Source: an uncultured Ruminococcus sp. | GTDB lineage: Bacteria; Bacillota; Clostridia; Oscillospirales; Acutalibacteraceae | DNA: 39,700 nucleotides | Direction: 5' to 3' | NCBI GenBank assembly: GCA_902790475.1 | Contig: CADASG010000026.1 | Location: 1 to 39,700 of the forward strand | Shown: positions 16,094 through 23,231 of the stretch, piece by piece | Position numbering within the stretch: the stretch's first letter is position 1 | Layout of the letters: every line of letters begins with the position of its first letter | The notes under the pieces: generated by a model | The model's database searches: none | What the model saw: only the letters and a program-made list of their open reading frames with translations | Told to the model about the DNA's origin: nothing | Made by a program: the position numbers and the translations under genes

Positions 16094-16675
16094 ATGAAAA
16101 GCCTTGTTAAAAAATATTTGCCTTACGCGCTGGTCATCTTCGCGATTTATCTGCTGGTTCCCCTGTTCTTTATGGGAAAGGAAAAGGGCAGCTTCACTCC
16201 GGTGCTGTATTACTTTATCTTTTTGCTGGTTCCCGTGGGCTGTGCCGCTCTGTTCAGCGCAAAAAACGGATTGGATTTCCTTTTCTCGCTGATTGCGCCG
16301 ATCGCCTTTCTTTTCACCATGTTTATCTATTTGGGCGGATTCAGCCTGTTTTCCGTAATTCTGCTGGTTCTGTATTTGGTCGCCGGCATTTTCGGACTGT
16401 TCTTAGGCGACCTTGTTTTCGGCGAGGAACGTCATAAAAAGGAAAAAGAGGATCAGAAAAAGGCGGAGGAAGTTTTGCTCCGCGCAAAACGCCGCGACGA
16501 ACGCGAGAGCCGCCGGGCGGTAAGGACGCATTATACAGCCGATTCCGCGCAAAACAAACGCGGCGGCAGAACCGAAACGCCCGCCGCCGCAAAAAACCCG
16601 TCTGATGATTATGACGATTTTGATTATGACAAGTACCTGTCGGACATAGACAAAAGACTCGGGGACGATTTTTAA
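16094..16675 (+). CDS. four-helix membrane protein with a charged cytoplasmic tail
   Basis: A 193-residue protein of no recognised family. Hydrophobic segments lie at about residues 10-27, 35-54, 62-80 and 83-108. The remaining 85 residues are highly charged: a Lys/Glu/Arg-rich helix (KKEKEDQKKAEEVLLRAKRR) followed by a disordered basic/Pro-Ala region and an acidic end (DDYDDFDYDKYLSDIDKR). The basic residues just after the last helix suggest that the tail is cytoplasmic. The ribosome binding site is GGGAGGT. Its stop codon overlaps the stop of the convergent FkbM gene (16672-16675), leaving no room for a terminator between them. The function is unknown. Confidence 0.75.
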   Translation: MKSLVKKYLPYALVIFAIYLLVPLFFMGKEKGSFTPVLYYFIFLLVPVGCAALFSAKNGLDFLFSLIAPIAFLFTMFIYLGGFSLFSVILLVLYLVAGIFGLFLGDLVFGEERHKKEKEDQKKAEEVLLRAKRRDERESRRAVRTHYTADSAQNKRGGRTETPAAAKNPSDDYDDFDYDKYLSDIDKRLGDDF

Positions 16676-17742
16676 ACGCAGTACAGATTTGTGTCCCACG
16701 CCGGAATATACGGATGGTGCCGCAGGTATATCCTGTAATCGGGGTTCAGCTCCCTGATAAGCAGCGGAAGAGTGAATATATCCTCAAAACGGTGATACGC
16801 TGAGAAATTGAGCTTAGGCTTAAAATTTTTCAGCGTATTTTTTGCGCCCAAAAGCGTTTCGCGGTCGGCGCCCTCAACGTCAGCCTTTATGTAGCTTGCC
16901 GCCGCTCCGCACAAAATCGTGTCCACTGTCGCCACACGGGTAGGTACGCCGTCGTCGGAAACGGCGCTGTTTCGCCCTGCCTTGTTGTTGAAATTCAGGG
17001 TCGTGTTTCTGCTGTAGGAGCCGAGCTGCCACAGCTCGACGCGCTCTGCATCGGCGCAGTGAGTGCGAAGCTTTTGAAAATTCTTCGCGTTAGGCTCCAG
17101 CGCCACGATCTTGCGGTAGCTTCCTCCGCTGTAGTGCAAAAACTCGTCGATCGTGTCGCCGTTATACGCGCCCAGATCAACATACAGCTCGTTGCCGCCC
17201 AAGCTCAGGATATTTTCAAACGCCTCGGATTTGTCGGTTGTCATGCCGTCGAGCAGTGACAGCTCGCCCGTGTAATAAAACAGCAGCGTGCTGCGGTACA
17301 CAAGCCGCGACTGCTCGTCCGCCATCAGCGCATAAGCCGCCTCGATCTCGGCGCGGTACTTCTCCGTGAATCCGCGGTCAAACAGTATTCCGCCGAACAC
17401 GGGCACGCTCGGCACCAGAGTAAGGCGGCGCTCGGCAACGGCTTTTATCTGCGCCATGACCTCGGGAAGCTGGCTGGCAAAGCATAGCGCTACGGCAAAG
17501 TCGCCGAGCTCACGCTCAAAATCCGCGAACCGCTTTACCCGAAAGCTGTGAAATGACTGACCGCGCACAAACTCGTCGCTCGCCATAACGCCGTCGGCGT
17601 GAATGCCGAAGCGCTCAAACGCGGCGAGCACCTTGTCCGCGCCGTCGCCCATGCCGTAGAGCACGATCGGCTTGCCGCAGGTTTTAAGCCGCTCCCAAAC
17701 CGACTGCCGTTCAAATAAATCTTTTATCATATTCATCACCAT
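16672..17742 (-). CDS. FkbM-family SAM-dependent methyltransferase with an N-terminal nucleotide-binding-like domain
   Basis: A 356-residue protein. The C-terminal half (about 180-345) is Methyltransf_21/FkbM-like: NELYVDLGAYNGDTIDEF is the SAM-binding motif I, IVALEPNAKNFQKLR is motif II with the acidic ribose-binding residue, and YIKADVEGADRETL is the conserved D-x-E-G post-motif. The N-terminal part has a Rossmann-like start (PIVLYGMGDGADKVLAAFERFG). Similar two-part proteins occur near surface polysaccharide or glycopeptide genes, but the substrate is unknown. The start could be the ATG at 17742 or, more likely by its GGTGATG ribosome binding site, at 17730. A 151-bp P1 repeat lies 5 bases upstream, so the promoter must be in or beyond it. 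Confidence 0.82.
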   Translation of the reverse strand: MVMNMIKDLFERQSVWERLKTCGKPIVLYGMGDGADKVLAAFERFGIHADGVMASDEFVRGQSFHSFRVKRFADFERELGDFAVALCFASQLPEVMAQIKAVAERRLTLVPSVPVFGGILFDRGFTEKYRAEIEAAYALMADEQSRLVYRSTLLFYYTGELSLLDGMTTDKSEAFENILSLGGNELYVDLGAYNGDTIDEFLHYSGGSYRKIVALEPNAKNFQKLRTHCADAERVELWQLGSYSRNTTLNFNNKAGRNSAVSDDGVPTRVATVDTILCGAAASYIKADVEGADRETLLGAKNTLKNFKPKLNFSAYHRFEDIFTLPLLIRELNPDYRIYLRHHPYIPAWDTNLYCV

Positions 17743-17747
17743 TATCT

Positions 17748-17898
17748 ATAGGCAACACCGCACAATTCAAGGCGCACGGCTTGCTTGAATATTATTCCGT
17801 CAGCTTGCCCAAAAAATCTCGGCAAGGCGACAGCCTTACCTCAATACGAAAAATCTTACTGCGCAATCCGCACACCTGAATTATGCGGTATTGCCTAT
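17748..17898. repeat. 151-bp palindromic repeat (family P1, long form)
   Basis: Starts ATAGGCAACACCGCACAATT and ends GAATTATGCGGTATTGCCTAT, an inverted repeat of about 20 bp. The interior contains CTTGAATATTATTCCGTCAG and AAAAATCTTACTGCGCAATC, both shared with the copy at 20524. No coding sequence; MITE-like. Confidence 0.85.
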
Positions 17899-17925
17899 AA
17901 AAAAACGCCCACCCTGCTGGGTGGA
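17899..17925 (-). terminator. terminator of the 5S rRNA gene
   Basis: On the minus strand, CCACCC-AGCA-GGGTGG is followed by GCG and seven T. It lies 12 bases beyond the 3' end of 5S rRNA. Confidence 0.9.
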
Positions 17926-17936
17926 CATTTTATAAT

Positions 17937-18052
17937 GTTGGCGTCTTCCTATTTTCACACCTCGTCGCCAAGGCACTATCTTCGGCACTACAGGGCTTAA
18001 CTTCCGTGTTCGGTATGGGAACGGGTGGACCCCCTGCGTCATCAACACCAAC
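17937..18052 (-). rRNA. rrf: 5S ribosomal RNA
   Basis: On the minus strand a 116-nt RNA is encoded. It contains the highly conserved CCCGTTCCCATACCGAACAC and GGAAGTTAAGCCC 5S segments. The 5' end GTTGGTGTT pairs fully with the 3' end GACGCCAAC to form helix I, which fixes both ends. No 16S, 23S or tRNA is adjacent: the upstream neighbour is a sortase gene and the downstream neighbour a P1 repeat. It is thus an isolated copy with its own promoter and terminator. Confidence 0.96.
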
Positions 18053-18085
18053 TCGTTTTTCGCCGTTTTTTCAACGACGAAGTGT

Positions 18086-18114
18086 ATTATACAACATCTT
18101 CCCGCATTTGTCAA
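18086..18114 (-). promoter_or_regulatory. strong consensus promoter of the 5S rRNA gene
   Basis: On the minus strand, perfect TTGACA (18109-18114), 17 bases and perfect TATAAT (18086-18091), about 34 bases upstream of the 5S 5' end. Confidence 0.9.
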
Positions 18115-18198
18115 GCTTTTAACAATATTTTTTTAAATCAAAATATGCACGATAGTGCCTGACTGACGAAAAACTATCAATGAGTAGTCTTATTCGGG

Positions 18199-19095
18199 TC
18201 AATCCGCCTCGCAGATCACAAGGTACCTGCCGTATTTGCCGTTGTTCAGCGGAGTGCAGGTAACGAGCGTCAGGAGCTTGCGGTCCGGCTGGATAACGGT
18301 ATCCGTCGTCTCGTATGGTCCGACCTTTTTGTACTCGATCACCTTGTAGCGGATGGTTTCCCAAAAGTTTTTGATGCTGACGGTATCGCCGATTTTCAAA
18401 TTGCGGATATTGTCAAAGAAGATCCTTCCGATATAGCCCGTGTGCCCGGCTACCACGCAGTTGGTGTTGGGCTCGTTAAGTGGCAGGGAGGTGTTGTTCA
18501 GGTGAGCCGCACCGTAGCTCATCATCTCGTTATTCGCGCCGAGATAGATCGGCAGGCTCAAATTGATCGACGGAGCCGACAGATACGCGTAAATATTCCC
18601 CAGACCGTACTTGCTCATATTCAGCGCGGCGTGGGTGTAGTCGTTGGTATCGACCGTGCCCTGGTTGTTGATAAGAGAGCGGTTGTAGCGGCGGCTGTCC
18701 TCAAGCAGCATTTTAAGAGATTCGCTGAACACGATGCGGCGGTTTGAGGAGCGCTGATACGTGCCGCTGTAGCTGTAGCGGTAGCTATAGCTGTAGCTCC
18801 TTCCGCCTTCTCCGCCTTCTTTGTTTTCTTCGCCGTCGTCGCTGATGCGTTTCAAAGGATAGCCCTCTTCGTCCACCAGGTGGCGCTTTTTGGCTTCCTC
18901 AAAGGTGGTGACAACAGTTCCGTCTCTATCGTCGGTAAGCTCATCGACCGTGCTCTCGAGCTCTTCCTCGTACTGATTGATCGCGCCGTTAGCCCTGATT
19001 TTTCCTACTTCATTAGAGATAGGCGGAAACGCCATTAATCCAACGCCCGCCAAAAACAAAACGATTGCCGTGACGAGCACAATCTTTCTCCACAT
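18199..19095 (-). CDS. class C-type sortase
   Basis: A membrane-anchored cysteine transpeptidase (298 residues) of the type that polymerises pilins or attaches proteins to the wall. One N-terminal membrane segment (about residues 5-22) is followed by an extracellular stalk, with an odd low-complexity insert of Gly/Glu then alternating Tyr-Ser (SYSYSYRYSYSG, about residues 101-112). The catalytic domain from about residue 160 contains the triad: His218 (AGHTGY), Cys280 (TLVTCTP) and Arg290 (GRYLV). The ATG at 19095 with AAAGGA is chosen; the longer frame to 19143 overlaps the -10 box. No pilin or LPxTG substrate was seen nearby. No C-terminal membrane helix is present, unlike many class C enzymes, so class D or E remains possible. 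Confidence 0.85.
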   Translation of the reverse strand: MWRKIVLVTAIVLFLAGVGLMAFPPISNEVGKIRANGAINQYEEELESTVDELTDDRDGTVVTTFEEAKKRHLVDEEGYPLKRISDDGEENKEGGEGGRSYSYSYRYSYSGTYQRSSNRRIVFSESLKMLLEDSRRYNRSLINNQGTVDTNDYTHAALNMSKYGLGNIYAYLSAPSINLSLPIYLGANNEMMSYGAAHLNNTSLPLNEPNTNCVVAGHTGYIGRIFFDNIRNLKIGDTVSIKNFWETIRYKVIEYKKVGPYETTDTVIQPDRKLLTLVTCTPLNNGKYGRYLVICEAD

Positions 19096-19131
19096 AACAC
19101 TGTCCTTTACGAATTGTATTGGTATAAACGT

Positions 19132-19160
19132 ATTATAACGCATTGTTTTGATAATTTCAA
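19132..19160 (-). promoter_or_regulatory. sortase gene promoter
   Basis: On the minus strand, TTGAAA (19155-19160), a 17-base spacer and perfect TATAAT (19132-19137). Confidence 0.8.
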
Positions 19161-19166
19161 GCTAAT

Positions 19167-19207
19167 TAAGGCAATACCGCACACCTGAATTATGCGGTAT
19201 TGCCTTA
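19167..19207. repeat. 41-bp palindromic repeat (family P1, short form)
   Basis: TAAGGCAATACCGCACA is followed by ATTATGCGGTATTGCCTTA, a near-perfect palindrome between the divergent sortase and aminotransferase genes. Compare 1235 and 23082. Confidence 0.85.
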
Positions 19208-19277
19208 TTTTTGTGTGATACAATGGTTTGCCTAACAGATCGCCAAAAGTCAATAGTGATTTTTATGATTATTTGAC

Positions 19278-19306
19278 TTGCTAAAAAACTGCGAGTGTGG
19301 TAAAAT
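19278..19306 (+). promoter_or_regulatory. aminotransferase gene promoter
   Basis: TTGCTA (19278-19283), a 17-base spacer and TAAAAT (19301-19306). An alternative -35, TTGACT at 19273, would be spaced too far. Confidence 0.55.
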
Positions 19307-19342
19307 GTATGATGTATAGTTATATTTAAGAGAGGTAAGAAT

Positions 19343-20527
19343 ATGGAATATCAATTTTCTGACAGAGTGTCCAACCTTAAACCCAGCGCGATCCGTGAGA
19401 TCTTCAAATATGCCGCCGACCCGTCGGTGGTATCGCTTTCGGCGGGAAATCCCTCTCCCGACGCTTTTCCCGTTAAGGAGATCGCCGAGATCTCCGCGCG
19501 TATCTTTAAGGAGAATCCCATCTCTGTTTTGCAGTACAGCGTCACCGAGGGTTACACTCCGCTGCGCAACCACTTAAAGGAATACATGAGCAAAAACCAC
19601 GCTACCGGCAGCGACAACGACGATATACTTATCACCACCGGCGCTCAGCAGATCATGGATCTTTGCACCAAGGCGCTTGTCAACGAAGGCGACGTGGTGA
19701 TCTGCGAGGCTCCGTCCTTTATAGGTTCGCTGAACACCTTCCGCAGCTACAACGCCAAGCTGGTGGGAGTGACCGTGGAGCACGACGGAATGAACACCGA
19801 CGAGCTGGAGGAAAAGCTCAAGGCTAACCCCAACGCCAAGCTGATCTACACGATTCCCAACTTCCAGAATCCCTCGGGCGTTACCATGAGCCTGAAAAAA
19901 CGCCAGAGAATGTATGAGCTTGCCGCCAAATACGGAGTGCTGATCCTCGAGGACAACCCCTACGGCGATCTGCGCTACAGCGGCGAAAGCCTCCCCAACA
20001 TCAAAAGCATGGACACCGAGGGCATCGTGATCTACGCAGGCTCGTTTTCAAAGGTCATCTCTCCGGGTATGCGCGTAGCCTACGCCATCGCGCCCAAGCC
20101 CGTGTTCCAGAAGCTTGTGGTCTGCAAGCAGGGCAACGACGTCCACACCAATATCTGGTCTCAGATGGTCTGCGACGAATTTATCACCAAATACGACTTT
20201 AACGCGCACCTTGAAAAGCTGCGCACTATCTACACAAAAAAGGCTAATTTCTGCATGGAGCTGCTCGACAAATACTGCGCTCCCACTATCACTTATCACC
20301 GCATTGACGGCGGACTGTTTATCTGGTGCGACCTGCCGCGTGAGGTAGATATGCCCGAATTCTGCAAAACTGCCGTGCTCAACAAGGTTTGCGTGGTTCC
20401 GGGCAACGCCTTTCTCACCGATGAAAGCGAGGAGTGTCACAGCTTCCGCATCAATTTCTCTACCCCCACCGACGAACAGCTTGAAAAGGGTATCAAAATC
20501 TTGGGCGAGCTTGCCAAAAACCTATAG
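19343..20527 (+). CDS. PLP-dependent aminotransferase, class I/II (LysN/MocR-type fold)
   Basis: A 394-residue fold-type I aminotransferase. SLSAGNPSPDAFP at the N-terminus, LQYSVTEGYTPLR, the TTGAQQIMDL cofactor-phosphate loop, IPNFQNPSGVTMS (conserved N-P-x-G), LEDNPYGDLRY and the Schiff-base lysine in YAGSFSKVISPGMRVAY are all present. The overall pattern is that of 2-aminoadipate/aromatic/branched-chain aminotransferases related to MocR regulators but without the helix-turn-helix domain. The exact substrate is not readable. The TAG stop (20525-20527) lies inside the left terminus of a P1 repeat, so the element's insertion probably fixed the present C-terminus. Confidence 0.9.
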   Translation: MEYQFSDRVSNLKPSAIREIFKYAADPSVVSLSAGNPSPDAFPVKEIAEISARIFKENPISVLQYSVTEGYTPLRNHLKEYMSKNHATGSDNDDILITTGAQQIMDLCTKALVNEGDVVICEAPSFIGSLNTFRSYNAKLVGVTVEHDGMNTDELEEKLKANPNAKLIYTIPNFQNPSGVTMSLKKRQRMYELAAKYGVLILEDNPYGDLRYSGESLPNIKSMDTEGIVIYAGSFSKVISPGMRVAYAIAPKPVFQKLVVCKQGNDVHTNIWSQMVCDEFITKYDFNAHLEKLRTIYTKKANFCMELLDKYCAPTITYHRIDGGLFIWCDLPREVDMPEFCKTAVLNKVCVVPGNAFLTDESEECHSFRINFSTPTDEQLEKGIKILGELAKNL

Positions 20528-20685
20528 GCAACACCGCACGATTCCCGTTGCGCGCCTTGCTTGAATATTATTCCGTCAGCTTGCCCGAAAATCAGCCCGT
20601 ACAGTATGCGAACTGATTATTTTGGCGAGCTGACGAAAAATCTTACTGCGCAATCCGCACACCTGAATAATGCGGAATTGCCTAT
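20524..20685. repeat. 162-bp palindromic repeat (family P1, long form)
   Basis: Starts ATAGGCAACACCGCACGATT and ends GAATAATGCGGAATTGCCTAT. It shares the interior CTTGAATATTATTCCGTCAG and AAAAATCTTACTGCGCAATC with 17748-17898, but the middle differs and adds an inner inverted pair, TCCGTCAGCTTGCC / GGCGAGCTGACGAA. It makes up almost the whole spacer between the aminotransferase gene and trpS and ends a few bases before the trpS ribosome binding site. Confidence 0.88.
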
Positions 20686-20702
20686 AAACCGGAGGTAACA
20701 AA

Positions 20703-21704
20703 ATGGAAAACGAACAGAAAAAACAAGTGGTGTTCAGCGCCATTCAGCCCAGCGGCACTATTACTTTGGGAAACTACTTAGGCGCGGTGCGCAACTGGGT
20801 AGGTATGCAGGACGAATACAACTGCATTTACGCGCTTGCCGACCTGCACACGATCACAGTGCGTCAGCAGCCTGCGCAGATGCGCAAAAATATTTTGGAC
20901 GCTTACGCTTCGATCATGGCGTGCGGTATCGACGTTGAAAAGAGCATCTTCTTTATTCAGAGCCATGTTCACACTCATGCGGAGATGGCGTGGCTGCTCA
21001 ACTGCTACACCCAGTTCGGCGAGCTGTCGCGCATGACCCAGTTCAAGGACAAGAGCGCCAAGCATGCCGACAACATCAACGCCGGTCTCTTTACATATCC
21101 CTCGCTTATGGCAGGCGATATCCTTCTGTATCAGACCGACAAGGTGCCTGTAGGCGCAGACCAGAAGCAGCATATCGAGCTGACCTGCGACATCGCGAAG
21201 CGCTTTAACGGATTGTACGGCGACGTGTTCAAGATCCCCGAGGGCTTCATTCCCAAGAACGGCGCGCGCGTCATGAGCCTGCAAAATCCGCTCAGCAAGA
21301 TGAGCAAGTCCGATGAAAACGTCAACGGCTGCGTTCACCTGCTGGACGCCCCCGAGGTTATCATGAAAAAGTTTAAGCGCGCGGTAACGGACAGCGAAGC
21401 TTGCGTGCGCTATGCCGAGGGCAAGGACGGCGTGAACAACCTGATGACTATCTACAGCGCCGTAACGGGCAAGACCTTTGAGCAGATCGAAGCCGAGTTT
21501 GAGGGCAAGGGCTACGGCGACTTCAAAACCGCTGTCGGCGAGGCTGTTGTTGAGGAGCTGCGCCCCATTCGCGAGCGCTACGAGAAGCTGATCTCAGACA
21601 AAGCGTATCTCGAGGACTGCTACAGAAAGGCTGACGAGCTGGCGCTGCGCATCAGCAGCCGCACGCTCGGCAAGGCAATGAAGAAAATCGGATTTGTAAA
21701 ATAA
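20703..21704 (+). CDS. trpS: tryptophanyl-tRNA synthetase
   Basis: Charges tRNA-Trp; a class I aminoacyl-tRNA synthetase of 333 residues, the usual length. The class I signature is PSGTITLGNYLGA (residues 16-28, HIGH-equivalent TLGN), and the KMSKS loop is LSKMSKSDEN at about 197-206. The ADLHTITV and YPSLMAGDILLYQTDKVPVGADQKQHIEL blocks bind tryptophan and form the dimer core. The ribosome binding site CCGGAGG follows directly on the P1 repeat. No T-box leader is recognisable; the upstream sequence is the repeat itself. The next gene starts 15 bases downstream. Confidence 0.97.
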   Translation: MENEQKKQVVFSAIQPSGTITLGNYLGAVRNWVGMQDEYNCIYALADLHTITVRQQPAQMRKNILDAYASIMACGIDVEKSIFFIQSHVHTHAEMAWLLNCYTQFGELSRMTQFKDKSAKHADNINAGLFTYPSLMAGDILLYQTDKVPVGADQKQHIELTCDIAKRFNGLYGDVFKIPEGFIPKNGARVMSLQNPLSKMSKSDENVNGCVHLLDAPEVIMKKFKRAVTDSEACVRYAEGKDGVNNLMTIYSAVTGKTFEQIEAEFEGKGYGDFKTAVGEAVVEELRPIRERYEKLISDKAYLEDCYRKADELALRISSRTLGKAMKKIGFVK

Positions 21705-21719
21705 CTGCGGGGATCGGCA

Positions 21720-23018
21720 ATGCTTAAAATAGAAAAACTCCTGTGGGATTTTGTACAGAAACACCTTATTCTGCTGGCTTTCATCGCAGTGACGGGCGCG
21801 GGCGTCGCGCTTCACTGCAACGGACACGACTTTTTGAGCGGCGACCTCAACTGTTATCTTGTTCCGTGGTGGAACGAGATCGCAGGAAAGGGCATTGAGG
21901 GACTCGCCTCGCAGGTGGGCAACTACAACATCCCCTACCAAATAATCATCTTTTTGCTCAGCCGCACAAACATGGAGCCGGTGATAGCATATAAGCTGGT
22001 TTCCATTGTCTTTGACTTCGCACTGGCGCTGTCAGCCGCGCTGCTTACCCGGTCGCTTTCCAAAAGCAAATTCGCGCCGCTGATAGCGTATGCCGCGGTG
22101 CTCTGCTCCTTTAACACCTGGCTCAATTCCTGCTTCTGGGGTCAGTGCGACTCGATCTACGTAACCTTTATCGTGCTGGCGATCTTCTTTCTCTTTAAGG
22201 AAAAGCATATTCCGTCGTTTATTATGCTCGGTTTGGCGCTGGCGTTCAAGCTTCAGGTGATCTTCATTCTTCCTGCGTTCTTCTACTACTATGTATCGAC
22301 GCGAAAGGTGAGCCTCCTTCACTTCCTGATCGTTCCCGCAGTCAACTTCCTGCTGTGTATGCCGGCGGTGTTCTGCGGACGACCCTTCAATGAGATATTC
22401 ACCGTCTATTTGGAGCAGACGGAAACCTATCATCAGATACAAATGAACTGCCCGAACGTCTACGCTCTGATGATGGAGGGCAATAACACCATTTATTTTG
22501 AAAACTTCAAGCCTGCGGCACTGGCGCTGACGGCGCTCATGCTGACGGCAGGTCTGGTGTTCGTGCTCAAAACCAAGGTGTCGCTCGACGATCCTCGCTG
22601 CTTCTTTATGGCGGCGATTTGGAGCAGCTACACTATGCTGATGTTCATGCCGGCGATGCACGAGCGCTACAGCTACCTGCCCGACCTGCTGATAATCCTG
22701 TTCGCGGTGATCTGGTGCAAGTACATTTGGGCGGCGATACTGTGTAATTTTATCTCTCTGCGAGGGTACTGCTTCTATCTGTTCAGTGAGTATCAGATGG
22801 CGGACATCAGATACGCCGCTATCGCGTTATTGGCTGTCTATATCTACCTCACCGCTCAGTTCGCAAGGGATTTCCTTTCGCGCCCCTGCCCCGAACCCCC
22901 AATAACCGAAGACGCCAACATCACAGAAAGCACGAATAACGCAGAAAATACAGAGAACACAGAAAATACAGAGAACACGGATAATGCGGAAAACACTAAA
23001 AATCCGCAAAACGCATAA
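21720..23018 (+). CDS. GT-C-type polytopic membrane glycosyltransferase-like protein
   Basis: A 432-residue protein with about ten hydrophobic segments. The first extracellular loop carries SGDLNCYLVPWWNEI, with an acidic residue where GT-C enzymes place a catalytic or metal-linked Asp. FNTWLNSCFWGQCDSIY and the late MHERYSYLP motif are typical of bacterial mannosyltransferase-like GT-C proteins that use lipid-linked sugars at the outer face of the membrane. Donor and acceptor are unknown. The last 40 residues are a low-complexity Asn/Glu/Thr tail (units like ENTENT), encoded by a short tandem repeat at about 22935-22980. It starts 15 bases after trpS, so it may share its transcript. The weak site GGGGAT precedes the ATG. 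Confidence 0.75.
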   Translation: MLKIEKLLWDFVQKHLILLAFIAVTGAGVALHCNGHDFLSGDLNCYLVPWWNEIAGKGIEGLASQVGNYNIPYQIIIFLLSRTNMEPVIAYKLVSIVFDFALALSAALLTRSLSKSKFAPLIAYAAVLCSFNTWLNSCFWGQCDSIYVTFIVLAIFFLFKEKHIPSFIMLGLALAFKLQVIFILPAFFYYYVSTRKVSLLHFLIVPAVNFLLCMPAVFCGRPFNEIFTVYLEQTETYHQIQMNCPNVYALMMEGNNTIYFENFKPAALALTALMLTAGLVFVLKTKVSLDDPRCFFMAAIWSSYTMLMFMPAMHERYSYLPDLLIILFAVIWCKYIWAAILCNFISLRGYCFYLFSEYQMADIRYAAIALLAVYIYLTAQFARDFLSRPCPEPPITEDANITESTNNAENTENTENTENTDNAENTKNPQNA

Positions 23019-23023
23019 ATAAC

Positions 23024-23073
23024 CTCTAATGAACCCCTTGCCGCAGATTAGCGCAGCAAGGGGTTCATTAGAG
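23024..23073 (+). terminator. long hairpin after the GT-C gene
   Basis: The perfect 18-bp stem CTCTAATGAACCCCTTGC / GCAAGGGGTTCATTAGAG has a 14-base loop. No T-tract follows, but a P1 palindrome begins 8 bases later, so the pair may together end the transcript. Confidence 0.75.
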
Positions 23074-23081
23074 AATAGCAT

Positions 23082-23122
23082 TAAGGCAATACCGCACACT
23101 TGAGTTGTGCGGTATTGCCTTA
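23082..23122. repeat. 41-bp palindromic repeat (family P1, short form)
   Basis: TAAGGCAATACCGCACACTT is followed by TTGTGCGGTATTGCCTTA. On the plus strand TAATCTTTTTTC follows, so this copy may act as a terminator. Confidence 0.85.
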
Positions 23123-23175
23123 ATCTTTTTTCGTATTTGTTTCCTAAAATTTTAGTGAAGTTTATGTGAATTTAG

Positions 23176-23204
23176 TTGACAATTTCATTTTTATATTTTA
23201 GAAT
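23176..23204 (+). promoter_or_regulatory. promoter of the beta-helix protein gene
   Basis: Perfect TTGACA (23176-23181), a 17-base spacer and TAGAAT (23199-23204). Confidence 0.85.
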
Positions 23205-23231
23205 AATAAATATAAAGGGAGGTGCGCACCT

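Noticed and set aside
20528-20702. A T-box riboswitch upstream of trpS
   Set aside because: The spacer is almost entirely a P1 repeat, and no T-box consensus (TGGNACCGCG-like) or specifier loop is seen.
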